Source: Auriscalpium vulgare (taxonomy: Eukaryota > Basidiomycota > Agaricomycetes > Russulales > Auriscalpiaceae). From it: 64,000 nucleotides of DNA. A program made the translations under genes and the position numbers. The notes under the pieces were generated by a model, which was not told where the DNA came from, made no database searches, and saw only the letters and a list, made by a program, of their open reading frames with translations. The stretch's first letter is position 1. Every line of letters begins with the position of its first letter. The stretch spans positions 682,001-746,000 of the forward strand of contig JAHBBC010000001.1 in NCBI GenBank assembly GCA_019915015.1, read 5' to 3'. Positions 24,306-37,421 of this stretch are shown here, piece by piece.

Positions 24306-24763
24306 ATCGATCGTTCAATCTTATATTTTGGGCTGTCGATGGGAAACTCGGAATGGAGGACGTGGAAATGAGCGATTAAGCACAGCACCCAGTGTGAAAA
24401 TTTCAGAATAAGTCGGCTGCATCCTCGAAGTGATCACGTGCTACGATATCTCGCCGCATATTGAGGCGTTACGCGATATTGCTCTCCCCCTCCCCAGACG
24501 CCCCTCCATGCTCCTACCTGTGCGTGCTGTCATTGCAGCATCGCGTTCTGAAGACTTGAAGACAACCTATTGAGGAGGTTACTTCATGCGTGGCTCGCGG
24601 TGTGTAACCATGACACGTACCGACTTCGAGCATGGCTGAACCACTTTCAGACCCTCGCCTCTCGCCCAAACCACTTGTCGTGCAGCAATCGTTCACCACT
24701 TTGAACTCCATCGAATTCAACTTTAGTGAAAGACGTACGCACGCGTGCCCTACATGCCCAACC

Positions 24764-27700
24764 ATGGACGACTCCGATGACTACTTCACCGACGATCTGA
24801 TCCTCGACGAGCAAACCCTTGCCGCACTCGACGCGACAGAGAGCCAGTTTCTTACCTCGACTGCCGCTGCTCCCACTACTACTGCTCAGCATGCCCATCC
24901 CCGGCCTCCAGCCGCGCCTCCACCCGCCAAGCGTCAAAAGAACGATCAAGGATGGACCGCTCGCCCTCCCCCACGCATCACTGCGCCTCAGATCAACTCC
25001 AATGTAAACTCCCGTGGCCTTCAACCCGTACAAATGAAAGCGGGGTTTTCGTTGGACGACATGCCGGATATCACCATCCGGGGTGGCTTCTACGGCTTGC
25101 CGGGGCATGGGCATAGCCAGTCAGACCCGTCTGCGAGCCAGCAGTCAAGTGTACACCCCGGCCTTGCGGGTCCAGCGCAGCTCGAAGCTGAAGTCCAGCC
25201 CCCACATGCAGAGCCTCACCGCGCCCAGCCTGTGCCGCCTCCCGCACATCAACCTCTACCCCATCGTCCACGTCCACCAGATTCCTACCCCCCGCGCGCT
25301 GCCATCCCCACATCCGCCAACACCTTTCGTCCTGGACCCAGCCAAACTCGCCGAACGCTCACTCGAGCTATGAGCCAGAGCCAGAGCCAAAGTCAAAGCG
25401 TCAATGTCGAGAAGCGCCGCGCTCTGCAACGCGAGCCGTCGTTCCGCGCGAGCATTGCGGCTGCCGTGCGTGCAGAGGTCTCTGCGATTCGCGGGGAGTC
25501 ACCTGTGCCAGCGCCCGCCCTACCAGCAGCGGTACGTTGTTTCTGCGTAATGAGCGCCTTCTCGGCTCACGTGTGCGCGTCGCAGGAGCCCCCGGTGCAG
25601 CAGCAGATACGTCAGTCGCCCATGATGGGTCAATTGCACGCGCAGCTTTTGAGGTCGACTGCGGTGCAGAAGCAAGGCTCGCGGGCACGCAGTGCGTCAA
25701 TACCGATTTCTGCGCCGCCTCAGCCACCTCAGCCCCCGCCGCCTGTCGCGCAGGTGCAAATACAAGGCCCCACGTTTAACGTGCCAGAGTCAGTACAACC
25801 TCCTGTATCTGTGCAGGCGATCGCCAATCGGGAACAAGCCGACTCCTCGGCATTGGTCGATGAGGTCGCCTCGTTGCGGGAGCGACTCGACGCGGTGCGC
25901 GCCGCCCATGGTCTTCTCCGCTTACCAGCTTGGCTGACCTGTCGCGAGATCAGCTTCAGCGCGCAAACGAACAGACACAGGCGGCGCTCGCCCAGGCGGT
26001 GCGGGAGAAACAGGCGAAAGCGGGCGAGGCGGCAATCTTGCGGCACAACTTCGACAAGGTGCGTCCACTCGCGCTATCTTTCCATACACTCAGCTTTCGT
26101 GACACTATTGCCCAATCTTGATGCCCTTCTGCCAGTTATGTATTAATGCTGATCATTGACTTCAGGTAGCCGAAGAGCACCGCGTCGAGCACGCACGCCT
26201 GCTCGCCGCCAAAAACGCGCTTGAGGCTGCACAGGCTGATGCACAGCGGCAGCAGCAAGCAGAGCTGGAGCGCCTCCGCACGCAGCTTATCTTCAAGCAG
26301 CATGAGGTCGAGACGTCTGTCCGCAAGCCGCCACTGTCCGCGCGGCGGCCCGCAGGCTATGAGCACGCAACACCAGTGGGAATGCGCAGATGGGACGAGG
26401 GGCCTGGGCCGAGTACAATGCCCGTGAGCCCGCTGCGTATTGCCCAGCCGCCACGTAGCCCGCCCGCTCAGCATAGGTCCCGGCCCGGCGTGCCGCCTCC
26501 GCCACCGTATAGGTCCGCGAAGAAGCCAGCCGTGCTGCCCGGTTTTGTGAATGCGTTCACTTCAACGCAACCCATTGGCAAGAACAAACCCAAGGAGGCG
26601 GAGAGAGGGAAGGGAAAGGGAAAGGAGCGCGAAGTGCCGTTCTTCGGGCGAAGTCAATGGGAGATGGACCGCGAGGATGCAGGCATGCCGCCCCCCTCCC
26701 CGTCTCCGCCTAGCAGCCCGACACGGCCTCGAATATGGAAACCCAAGCCAATGGACTTGGACGTACCCATAGCCGATGTGAGCATGGATGTGGACATGTC
26801 TTCTGGTCGGGAAATGAGCGGTAGGGCAGTTGATGATGCAGAGGTGTACGAGGACGTCGAGCCTCCAGATTGGGTGCACCGGGTACGCATTCTTGTGGAC
26901 CTTTCATCGCGCCTGCATACTGATAGTTGTAATTTGGAACAGCTGAAACAGATCGTCTTTACGCACTCGCTCCTGCCCACCCGTGCGAACACCTTCCAAC
27001 TCCTTATGGCCGCCTCTTTTCCTAGCCCCAGCGCCGACACCGACGCCTATGCCCGCGCGTGCTCTAGCATCCTAGGTGTGCTCAGCATTTCCGCACCCTC
27101 GCTCACAAACGACTTCGAGAGCACGGCGCGCACAGTATGCGCCGCGCTCACTCACATGGCCTACCTCCTTCAAGCCCATTCACTGGTGCGTTCGCCAATT
27201 ACCTTCCGTACACGTGAACACATTTGACGATTCGTCGTGCGTTGTGCAGACTGCTCCTCTTTCCGCATTGCTGAATCTACTCGCCACGCTAACTGTGTCC
27301 TTGCCGTATTTTGTAATATGCTTGATGACGCCGACGCATGACGCTGTGTCCAAATCCAAGCACATTATTCTGAGCACCATTGCCCACACCGTCGCGAAGC
27401 ATCTGCATCCTGCAGATCCAGGCGAAGAATCAGGTCACCAGCACAGCGATCTTGCTCAGGAGCTATTTCATCTCTTGGATGTTCTAGCATGGTCAATTCC
27501 TCCGGAACTGGAATCTCAGTGCGTGGCGTTCTTGCACTGCAAAATGCTCGCACTAATTCCATTCGGCAAGGCTCGCGCCTTTGCCTCGTGCTGCCGGTGT
27601 GCTCTCGACGCTGACAAATCCCGCGCAGTCGACGAAATTCCTCCTCAAATCCATGTGCTCACTTTCGCTTTTGGCATGTCGTTAGTGATATTCCCTACGC

Positions 27701-28578
27701 GTGGAAAACAATCCCTGACAAAGTTCACACGTAGGGCCGGGCAACTTCCGCTCGCTGCTCGCATTTCCGCAAGGCACACTCGAGGACGAAGATGCCAGAG
27801 ACTTCCGCAAGCTCCCGCAAATCGAAAACATGTGCGCATTGTTAATGGACAACGAGCGCATTGGCTCTGAAGTGAGCTACCTCTTGTCGTCCGATGTGAT
27901 GAGATGGATACTCATACATGTCGAAGGCCAACGCGATGCGGGAGCACCTTCTTGTGACACTTGTGCAGCTAGCGCTGGCTCACGCAGACGGCATCACGAT
28001 TCTCTCGGAGTCTGAGTCCCTTATCCCAACACTTGTCGTGTTTTTAATGCACCATAGCACCGTACTGTGGGAGGAGGACCCTGCCATCATGTCCTCACCT
28101 GTCCACATATCCGAGTACGTCCATATGTCCAATCCTTCTCCCCATTCACAAACCAGAGCTCTCGACAGGGTCATCCGTGCGTTAGCCCATGCGCTCCTTC
28201 TGCTACATTATCTCGTCTTCCACACCGACGCGCCGCTCAACCTGCGGCTGAAGCTGCAGCACGCGCCTCACCGGCCGTTCAATGGTCTGGGACATATGTT
28301 TGTGGTCGCGTTCGGCCGGCTGAGCTATGCGGATGCGCCGGAGCAGGTCGACAAGGACGGGAGGGTTAAGCTCGAGCAGCTGTCGGGTGTGTGACTCCTT
28401 GGCCTTTTGCTTCGTACCGCAAATGCTGATGATTCTCGGGTGGGCTGTAGAGCCGGCGCGTGATATCATGGAGCTCGTCATTGAAGGCCCAGAGAGCGAG
28501 AGCATATGGGCGGCTTTTCAGGACGCGTCGGACCCAGAGGACGATGGCTCGGAGGTCATCATGCTGGATGACGACTAG
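24764..28578 (+). CDS. ATRIP/Rad26/Lcd1-like DNA-damage checkpoint protein
   Basis: Eleven exons (24764..25531, 25586..25894, 25954..26058, 26166..26882, 26943..27185, 27250..27518, 27571..27680, 27735..27871, 27927..28114, 28157..28386, 28451..28578) close in frame at 1,067 aa. The acidic N-terminus DDYFTDDLILDEQTLAALD, a long Pro/Gln-rich linker, and a coiled coil ending LRTQLIFKQHEVETS are the layout of the ATR partner ATRIP. They are followed by PGFVNAF, an acidic stretch and a helical C-terminal half ending IEGPESESIWAAF before an acidic tail. In fungi this protein binds RPA-coated single-stranded DNA and recruits the Mec1/Rad3 kinase. Two introns (60 and 42 bp) are multiples of three without stops and could be retained. 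Assignment rests on architecture, since the family diverges fast. Confidence 0.78.
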
Positions 28579-29796
28579 GCGTGCAAGATCGATTCTGATT
28601 CCTCAGCCAAGTCGATTTCGCTGGCACTCTCGACATCTAATTTCCGAGTCGCCATGAGGAATGCATATTTACGCAGAGGGCCGTTGCGCATCCATGACCT
28701 TCGTCTCATCTCGCAACTTGGATATTTATGCTCAAATTTAGCATGATCGAATATCCCGCAGGACCTTTTCGGCAGGCGGGTTAACGGGCGTCGCGAAAGG
28801 CGCGCCCTGGCTATGTACATGTCCACGCGGCCGGCTAGGGGCGAGGATGCACTCAAGGAGCGCGTACCTCAGCGCGATGGACATGTCGATCAGCGAAATA
28901 TGCTGCTCGTGTCGCAGGTGCTCTGGAATTTGCATGTGGGCAGAATGAGGTAGCACGCACACATCCGTCTTGACCCTTCGCAATTTTATCAGTGGGACCA
29001 TTTCAGTCCGGATATATGCGTTGTCGACAGCAGGATAGGATAGGATAGGATTAGATAACAACCCGCAAGGGTCCCATCGAGGAACATAGCAGGATTGTAC
29101 ATATGGAGGATGTTATTTCGCCAGTTGTGCTGGTGAGAGAGTTCACGCGCACGACGGAGGCGCGGCGCTGATCTAGGCCCCGACCTCATGATCCGTGATT
29201 GAACTAAGTAGCAGGGCCACATAGTGCCACGCACCCACCGTAAGCCAGTATCACTCTCCGGCCCGCGCACGAGGCTATGCCAGGGATTCGTTCACCAAAT
29301 CGTGCACTATCGCGTGACTTTGCTCGTACGTCAACGCAACGTGCAGGAGCGTGCAGGTACAGAAATTGGCGGGATAATGCAGGGTCGCAGCGAGGTGGCT
29401 GCCGATCTTGGGAAGCGTCTGATAGCGTCTGATGCGCATGAGTGGACATGCCGCCGCAAAGCAGTTCAGGCCCAGGGGGAGCTCGTGCGAGAAAATGGAC
29501 CCTGGGGCTGCGGCTCCGAGTCCAAAGACGAATACATCATAAAGGTGGACCTACAACAAGAAAAAATACAAATGGCCTGAAACCGTATCGGCGCGTAGGC
29601 AACGAAGGTATGGATCTAGGGATCGTGAAGGTGCGCATGGGGTTTTGAAGAGGAGGGGAAAGGCCCATAGTATATCTCACGACTGCACTGCGGGCATGAG
29701 AAGCTACGCAAGGGACTGCAGGGCAGTCATCCAGGGTGAGTGAACATCTTTGAGACCATAGACTAGTCGGGACCGACCGGCTGATGAACGAGCATC
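28579..29796. other. Gap, no supported gene
   Basis: Several minus-strand open frames (for example 28738-29061 and around 29280-29560) have protein-like composition, but no family was recognised and no consistent exon chain could be built. A short TAGGA tandem run lies at 29036-29050. Confidence 0.35.
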
Positions 29797-30264
29797 TCAA
29801 GTCGTTGCTTCCTCGTGTACGTGATCGGTGAACAACCCTTCATCGCGCGCTGGGAGAGTGGTATTAGACTCACTCGTGTGGCTGGATCATCGGTACTCAC
29901 CCTTATTTTGAGCACCCTCGTGGACGTGGCCGGTAAATAGTATACCGTCAGTTTGCCGCGCTGTCAAATGACAACGATGTATGAGGCGATGTTCACGTCG
30001 TGTCGGTTCCGGTGGACACCATGAGAACGGCTTACCTTCGAGGCGTCGTGCCACTCCTTGACGAGCTGTTGCACGCAAAACGGTTGAGGGAAGTTTCGGA
30101 GATCCGAACATAGAAGACTGACCCTGGAGAGCGGAGGCTGGAGAACAGGTGAGCACGGGGTCGTATGACGCTATGAGAGACAACTGACCGTCGCTATCGA
30201 TGGGTGCTCCGGAGACCGCCAGTACGAGCACTGAAAGGGCAGAGAGGAGGATAGAGGCACGCAT
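29797..30264 (-). CDS. Secreted repeat peptide precursor 1 (candidate RiPP precursor), 77 aa
   Basis: Five exons: 30264..30189 (76 nt), 30137..30123 (15 nt), 30065..30036, 29960..29901, 29849..29797; all join in phase 1. Exon 1 encodes a signal peptide (ILLSALSVLVLAVSGAPI) with likely cleavage near SG/AP. The microexon encodes SALQ. Exons 4 and 5 each begin Ala-Arg and encode related units with the cores GILFTGHVHEGA and GLFTDHVHEEA. The family has two more members in this window with the same exon 1 and 2 lengths. Multi-core secreted precursors next to UstYa-like oxidases are known for ustiloxin and asperipin; calling this a RiPP precursor is inference. Dibasic ARR precedes the repeats, but unit borders are single Arg (NKAR). 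Confidence 0.72.
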
Positions 30265-30341
30265 GGCAGGAGAGCTAATAGCTGGCCAGAGGATGCAGGG
30301 GAGGATCAAGCTCGAGGAGACGAGGCTACTGTGGCCCGATG

Positions 30342-30349
30342 CTTAAATA
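30342..30349 (-). promoter_or_regulatory. TATA-like box of precursor gene 1
   Basis: TATTTAAG on the minus strand about 80 bp before the ATG, at the position equivalent to the perfect TATAAAAG boxes of the two paralogues. Confidence 0.6.
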
Positions 30350-30582
30350 GCCGATGTTAGTCCACTCTGCCCATTGTCACCCTAACATGCACATGCCGCG
30401 TGCTATACATTGATTCCCAAGATATGTGCGAAGATCACGACCGACCGTCCTTTCCAGTTCACTGGAAACTCTTCTGATTGTCCATCAGATCCATGGAGTC
30501 ATCCCGCGGCCGGTGCGGGCAGACAAAACAAAATGCACCAGATGATGTGATTCGCTGAAGCAACTCGGTATTTTTTGTGGGA

Positions 30583-30831
30583 TCACAAGCTGTCGTATGG
30601 ATTGGGGCGAGGAAGATTGTATGTGTCCGTGTAGTCCAGGTGGTTCCGCACGACTGCTACCACGCTCGAGACCGTCCGCGCAGACAGCCCGAGAAATATC
30701 ACATTCGCCGCTAGAAGCACGAGGATCGCGGCGATGAATACGCCGGGGAGCAACGGATGATCGCGCTCGGGGCGGTTATTAGGCTGTTTCTTGACGTTTT
30801 CATCCTGGCTGAGAGGCACGTAGTCAGACAT
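30583..30831 (-). CDS. Single-pass membrane mini-protein 1, 82 aa
   Basis: Uninterrupted frame starting MSDYVPLSQDE, a polar Arg-rich linker, one hydrophobic helix (VFIAAILVLLAANVIFLGL) and the end YTDTYNLPRPNPYDSL. It resembles the N-terminal anchor region of UstYa-like proteins but has no HxxHC catalytic motif. It recurs twice downstream (41581-41829, 54909-55160), each time just upstream of a precursor-peptide gene on the same strand. The near-identical C-terminal motif argues for selection on the protein. Function unknown; a partner or anchor of the modifying enzymes is conceivable. Confidence 0.7.
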   Translation of the reverse strand: MSDYVPLSQDENVKKQPNNRPERDHPLLPGVFIAAILVLLAANVIFLGLSARTVSSVVAVVRNHLDYTDTYNLPRPNPYDSL

Positions 30832-31859
30832 GTTGTACCTGAGGAGATCCTGAGCTTAGTCGGTGATCGAAAGAGAACTGGATATCGCCCACCTCCTACA
30901 GCGCAGTGAATACGATGCAGACCAGAAGAGCGCGCCGCCACGAAGGTAATAAGTATGCAATCCACATGTCAACCCACGATCGCGATCGGAGGTAGGTTTC
31001 ACCGACTTCGGATAAGAACACGAGCTGCAAGTCGAGGCTGCAAGCAGCAATGAGGTGTGCCGCCGAGATCAAATGGAACGCAGATCGGAGAGCAAGCCAA
31101 TTGGAGTTCCAGCATTCCCATCAGGAGCCTCTCCGCGCAATTCTTCGGCTCGAGTGTGTTTGCGATACCGCCTAGATACCGCACCAGAAGGCCTTGAATG
31201 CGGTGACGTCGACCTCGAGGCGTTGTTTGGGGGACAATCATCCGAGCAGACTGGCTACGTGCAGTGCTCGTGTCTAGACAACGCGGCGCCGGCGGGAGTC
31301 CGACCTTCATAGAAGAGGGCGCCATGTGATGCCTGCCTTGATTTCTTTTGTCAAAGAAGAGAAGGCATTATTGCAGTGATGATTGTATGAGGATGCAGAG
31401 ATTATTCGATGTCGCCAGCATGGAGGAACAAAGTGAGACCAAACAAGCGTGTGACATCACAACTCGGCTAAGTCGATTTTCGCACAGCGGTGACCGTGGC
31501 ACGCGGCCTCCGTCTTGTCCTTGTCGTCCATCAAATAGATCAAACCTAACTGTCCACCATCTGGGATTTTGGACCTCTTACTACTGGCCACGACAAGGGA
31601 ACGCAGTGGGAACGCGAGCACCCAGTGACCGGATCAGTGCGAAAGGCCAAACATCCTCCATCAATCGCGCAAAAGATCTCGGCCATTTGTACGGATGTCT
31701 CGAAAGCTCTAGCAGTGCTCTAGCCAGCCCGCGATCGATTGATTATTAGTTGCCGAGCCCCTCGGGGACTGAAAATCTAAATTCGGGGCCTGGCTGGTCT
31801 TATCTACCGGCGGTGGAGAGTTTGACTTTGACTACAGTACTGCCGCTGCGTCGCGGTCA

Positions 31860-32559
31860 ATGCAGCCATTCTATGCTTGGTCTGTCCACGGGGAGAGGCC
31901 AGGCTGGCTCCATAGCTCGCTCGTCCACCTCTCTAGCCCACTCGCCGTCTATGTCTGTCTTCTCGCAGCAGTCGTCACAACGTTTCTGAATCTCGCCGTC
32001 ACATTACACAACGTACAGCTCTTGAACGAGCTGCTGCCTCCCGCTCCAAAAGAGTACAGTGCGTCTGCACGCCCTCCCTTTGTATCTCTATCACTCACCT
32101 TCGCGCTTAGGTTATGCCGGGAGTGACCATCCTGCACAGCTCCCACTCGACCTTCCCGCTGTCGGTCTCGTACTCGAATACGGTGACCCGCACTTTTCAT
32201 TGTGGGACGATGCCGAGTGGGGAACACTTTTCCCCGCTGAAGGTTTTACCGACCTCGGGCCTGCGCAGCAGCCGTACCTGCTGTCCATGATCCACCAGAT
32301 GCACTGCCTCGACATCATCCGAGTCGGCTTCCTCACGAACCGGACCGGCGCCGCGCACCACGTCGAGCACTGCCTGCGCTACCTGCGGCAGATCGTCCTG
32401 TGCAAGGCGGACACGACGCTCGAGGAGACGGTGATGAAGGAGATCGACGGGCGGAATGAGACGGGGGGGAGCGGCGTGGGGATGGTGCATCGCTGCCGAG
32501 ACTGGACCAAGGTCAGGCAGTATCTGCTCGACAATCCCAGTCATGTGTCGCGGGCGTGA
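31860..32559 (+). CDS. UstYa-like (DUF3328) oxidase 1
   Basis: Two exons, 31860..32058 and 32111..32559, 215 aa. One transmembrane helix (YVCLLAAVVTTFLNLAV) is followed by a lumenal domain with both family motifs: HQMHCLD and, 25 residues on, HVEHCLRYLRQ, the HxxHC pairs required for UstYa activity. UstYa/Yb proteins carry out oxidative cyclisation of ribosomal peptides in ascomycetes (ustiloxin, asperipin) and also act in other pathways. Here the gene lies next to a repeat-peptide precursor, a mini-membrane protein and a P450. All key residues are present. Unlike copies 2 and 3 it lies on the plus strand. Confidence 0.9.
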
Positions 32560-32928
32560 TGCGGTGCGCAACACAACACAGCGGTGACCGGTGATGGACG
32601 ACGCGATGTAAGTACTGTATGTATCTAGGCATGTACACTAGAATTCTGGAGTGCCGCGACCACTGTGATCAGAGCAAAAGCTACTACTGATTTCGAACTC
32701 GAGGTTTTCTGGCGGTGGTAACTCGGTGCGACGGATATCATTTGAGAGCCGACATTGAATGGCCTATGTCAGGATGATCATTGGCAGGCACGGCGGCGAC
32801 CCAGTCCATATACAAAAGAATAAGTTCAGGATGCAGCAAGGCGTAAGGCGTCAAAGTGGTGTACAATACAACAACTGTCTCCGCGTTAAATACGACTGTC
32901 TTCCCCACATCGCGCAGACCTACCCAAA

Positions 32929-34189
32929 CTAAACCGACGCACGGACCGCGAACTCGCTGCCATGCATACTGCTGCCCTCGTCGCTCTTCACACCCTGCGT
33001 GCGGGAGAAGCTATCGCTCCGCATCGCCTTCAAGTCGATGTCGGCCGCAGGATTGGTGCTGCCGTCCGTGAAAGCAGTTGTCGAGTACCCGACCCGCAGC
33101 TGCGATGGTGGCTTCGAGTTCCAGGAGATGTTCGGGTCGCTGTAGCGGCCGGGTGTGTTCATCGTCGAGAGGCCCATCCCCACGCGAATCATGATGAGGG
33201 TAGGCGCGATGCCCTGATAGCAGGAGATAAAACCACACGTCAGATGACATACAAAAGTGAGATGGAGAAAATACTGCGCACATAAATTTGCACCGCAATT
33301 ACGGCGAGGATGGCTTGCGAGGGAACCTCTTTCGTAAAGGTGGCGACTAAGATGGCCTGGACGAGGAGGTATAGCGCGCCGGACTCGATGATGATCTCCA
33401 TGGCCTTGTGGCCCATTGCGGTCGTCGAGGAGGTCACACCCCACTCGCTCTGTGTGCGCGGCGTGAGGTACCATATGCGCCCGACGATCAGCGCCGTGAC
33501 GATTACATTCGTGCAGAGCGGGAGAGTGTAACCGGCGATGCCGAGCGGTACCAGGTTCGAGGGGGCAACAGGAGCGGTCGGGCTGATCGCAAGCACCTCG
33601 TGAACGACGGCACAGATGCAGGCTGGTGGACGTAGGTCAGCGGCGGACATATGGGAGAAGAAAGTCGCGTACCAAGGCCACCTAGTGCGGTAAGGAAAGG
33701 AATGATGACAATGTAGATATTCTTCCCGTAGATGAGGTAGCAGCGGTAGAGGAGGATCGTGTCGCCGACGAGGTCGGCGATGGAGATGAGGAGGTCGGCT
33801 CCGAAGAGGGGGGATGTCTCATTGGCGTAGCCCTTTACAACGCCATTCCTGCCCTAGATATACGAAGAAAAATTAGCCAAGCCTTCAGAAACATGGAATG
33901 TAGCGACTCACGAGTGTGACGTAGAAATGATTGAATTCGATGGCGAAGTGGGTGGTACAGATGAGAAAAAGAAAGACACTGGCGACCATGATTGGGATGT
34001 TTGCTTCGCGCTTACGCCGCCCCCAGAAGATCAACGTCAACGCCACGATGAACAGGATACAGTACGCCCCTGGGGAAGCAATTCAATCAATGCCGCAATT
34101 CAGGAGACAAGCCTGACTAAACACTGACCGTACAATAGCGTCTCGCACGCGAAGCCAATCAAGGCTGCCATGTCATTGGAGAGCGGCAT
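32929..34189 (-). CDS. Seven-helix membrane protein 1, uncharacterised
   Basis: Five exons (34189..34129, 34069..33912, 33853..33673, 33622..33282, 33213..32929) give 341 aa. Seven hydrophobic segments are visible: MAALIGFACETLL, YCILFIVALTLIF, VASVFLFLICTTHF, ADLLISIADLVG, IYIVIIPFLTALG, LPLCTNVIVTALIVG and ALYLLVQAILVATF. A Ser-rich cytosolic tail follows. Conserved pieces include LLYRCYLIYGKN and GHKAMEIIIESGALY. The topology resembles fungal GPCR-like families common in Agaricomycetes; no ligand or role is known to me. A paralogue lies at 38043-39284. In this cluster it could be a sensor or a transport/tolerance factor, which is speculation. Confidence 0.82.
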
Positions 34190-34949
34190 GGCTATCGCGA
34201 GGATGCGGAGAAGGCACGGAGGGGGTATGATCGTGCACGCAGCAACGTCGAGCTTTGTATGCGGATCACAGCGGGATCCTCATAACTGCTCTCTCGATCC
34301 AGCCTGCCGTCATGGGAAACTGCGAAATGATAAATAGTTGATGCAAGAAGATTGTGAGCTCTCATACAGAATGGGCTTGCAGCGATGTCTCGGTTGAACC
34401 CATCGTCCATGGGTCCGTCCTGAGGAAGTGGGGTAAGCGACATGATACGGTTAGATATCTCACTTCACCACGCGATCAGTCTCGCCAATCTGTGCAGGGA
34501 TCTGTCGGCAGGGACGGAGACTGCGACACCGAGGAAACCGATCCTACCCCGAATCTGACCAACAGCCATCCCATCCCAAAGTTCAAGAGACTATGCAGAG
34601 CTTTGCAGAGACCTTCTTGACTTCTACCGGGGCAGTTTCAGTGGCGGACACTTCATACTCTCGGTACCAAGCCTACCTGCCCACGATACCCGAACCCCAG
34701 CGCCGGGCCTGCATCCACAAGACTGCAGGGTTCCGAGCTGCTTCCAGGTTCTTTCATCTTTGATCGGTGGCATTTCGGCCATCCCCTTGTCCCGTTCCGG
34801 AAATGCTTGTGGGCACTGCCGAATTACCGCGGCCCGTCCATATCGCTGTCTGTGGGTAAGGTCAGCAACGGAGACTACCTGGGACCTACCTCTGGTTGCC
34901 TCGAGGCCACTGGTCCGACGCCAGACACCAACCTTCTTGACTGCCACCC

Positions 34950-37421
34950 ATGTCATTCTCACACGTCTTCGGCGCTTTGGTCGTTGCGTTCGTTCTCTGG
35001 AAAGTTGTGAAAAGGTCAACAGCGCCGAAGTCCCTGCTGGCCGACGTCGCAGGACCGGAGAAAGAGCATTGGTTGAAAGGTACGGCTGCGCCTTTGATCA
35101 CGTGCACGCGCGTTGACGACCTTTGACGACCCTCAATCGCAACCTCGAAGGCAACTTTCATAGGATCTTCCAGGATGGACGAGACTACAATCTCAGCATG
35201 GCGGACCGCTATGGAGGGGTGGTGAAGGTGTACGGTCTTCTTGGGGTGAGCTAGTCTTCAATTCGCTTTGTGTTTTGTCTTACGCGGGACACAGCAAGAG
35301 CAACTCTACGTGTCGGATCCTCGCGCCCTCCACCACATCGTGGTGAAGGATCAGCACATATATGAGGAGACAGATATGTTTATCATGTATGCTTATGGTT
35401 GGGAATCATCATGTTCTTCGTCGGCTCATATTCAACTAGGGGAAACAAGATCATCTTCGGCGAAGGCTTGATCTCCACGCTTGGTATGCACATATGAGCT
35501 CTCTTCATCGAGCCTTGCTAATTGATACTATGAAGGCGAGCAGCACAAGAAGCAGCGCAAGATGCTCAACCCTGTTTTCTCGCTCGCAAATATGCGTGTT
35601 CTGCTCCCCATCATCCAACCCATTGCGGACAAGTTGCGAGACCTCTTGACATCCCAAGTCCAGGAGAGCGGGCGTAAGACCGATCCCATTACATTGTAAA
35701 ATGGCTCATATGTCACCCTAGGGAGCAAAGAGATCGACGTACTGCCATGGATGACACGCGGGACGCTGGAGTACATCTCGCAGGCCGGCTTAGGTTATTC
35801 ATTCAACGCTCTAGAGGCTTCCAAGTCTCATCCATACACAGAGGCCCTCAAGTCGCTAGCGTGCGTACGATTTCTTGGTCTCAACACGAGCAAGTCCTGA
35901 CCTGCTCCCGCCACTTCAGTCCGACTGCCTTGGGCATCATCATGCTAAGACCGCTCGTGCCTGTCGCCATACGCAATTTCTCCTCACACTGGCGGAACAA
36001 GCTTATCGACTGGCTCCCTATCAAAGGCCTCAAGAAGATGCGTGAGATTGTCCAGGTCATGGACCGATCCAGCCGGCAGATATTCCAAGAGAAGAAAGAC
36101 GCGCTGGATAAGAACGCAACGGACGCCGGTGAAACGCCTGTTGAAGGGGACGTCGGAGCACGTCTGCTCGGGAAGGATATCATGAGCATTCTCCGTCCGT
36201 TTTTGACTCTCTCTAATGCTTCACTGATGTACGACTGACTTCTTGACATAATTTCTAGTGAACGCGAACACAGCGTCCGATGACGCGGACAGACTTACGG
36301 AGGCTGAGATTCTCGGACAAATGAAGTGCGCCGCCACGAAATTGCACTGCTTTGTTTGATAGCTGACGGATTATGTCTCAGCACCATTATTTTTGCCGGC
36401 TTCGAGACCACCACAACCGCGATATGCCGTATCCTGTATATTATCGCTTCGAATCCCGAAGTACAGGCACGTCTGCGTAGCGAACTCAAGAAGGCACGGC
36501 TCGCGTACAAGGCCGCGCAGGGGCTCCCAGAGGAGCAGCGGTGGGAGGATGTGCAACTGCCGTACGACACACTGATGGCGCTTCCCTACTTGGACGCAGT
36601 TGTGCGAGAAACTCTGCGCGTGCATCCACCCACTTCTCTCCTCAGCCGCGTGTACGCATCGCTCTTCTCCGCGCGCTCTAGCCAGCTAACTGTTCCTGCA
36701 GCGCGCGGCAGTCAACCACGCTCCCTCTGCAGTACCCCGTGCGCGCTGCGTCGGGTGCACAGGTATCCTCCGTTGCAGTACCCGAGGGAACGACTGTGAT
36801 CATCTCGATCCTCGCGGCGAACCACAACAAGGATGTATGGGGCGAGGATGCGTCCGTGTGGAAGCCGGAGCGCTGGCTCACGGCGTCGGGCGATCGCATA
36901 CGATTTTCGCACGACCTCGACGGCGCGCTCGGAGAGAATCAGGAGTATGAGGGCGAGGGCACGCCGGGGAGCAAGACGGGCGTGAAGTACCCTGGCGTTT
37001 ATGCGTCCATGTGAGTTGGGCTGGAATACCCATCGTGCCCGTGATGCCGACTGATTTCCTCACGCATCAGGATGACCTTCCTCGGCGGTGGGCGGGCATG
37101 CATGTGCGTTCTTCTGATTCCATAGCAGAAGCGTTTCAAGAACTAACATCGTATACAGTGGCTTCAAATTTGCCGAAATGGAGATAAGTAAGCGGTCGTC
37201 GTGCAGCCCCTTTGTCTTTACCTTCACGACTGATCCTTCGCGCAGAACAAGTCGTCACCGCACTAATATCGACACTCCACTTCTCACTGCCTTCCGAAGA
37301 TAAGGAAATTTATTGGAAGATTAACGGGCTCCAGGTGCCCGTGGTACGCCCCCCTTCTGGAGACGGTGTAACTCCTGCGGTGCCGCTCGACGTGCGACTT
37401 GTCCGCGAGAGCGACTTCTGA
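34950..37421 (+). CDS. Cytochrome P450 monooxygenase 1
   Basis: Thirteen exons (34950..35079, 35151..35245, 35295..35386, 35440..35483, 35536..35673, 35722..35860, 35920..36194, 36259..36325, 36382..36651, 36702..37010, 37071..37103, 37159..37187, 37246..37421) close at 598 aa. N-terminal anchor (FGALVVAFVLW); I-helix FAGFETTTT; K-helix ETLRVHPP; KPERWL; heme loop FLGGGRACIGFKF with Cys530. All canonical P450 residues are present, so an ER-bound monooxygenase is expected. The subfamily was not assigned. The nearest relative in the window is 44707-47189 with matching exon structure. Proximity to UstYa-like genes and precursor peptides suggests a tailoring role; that link is inferred. Confidence 0.93.
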
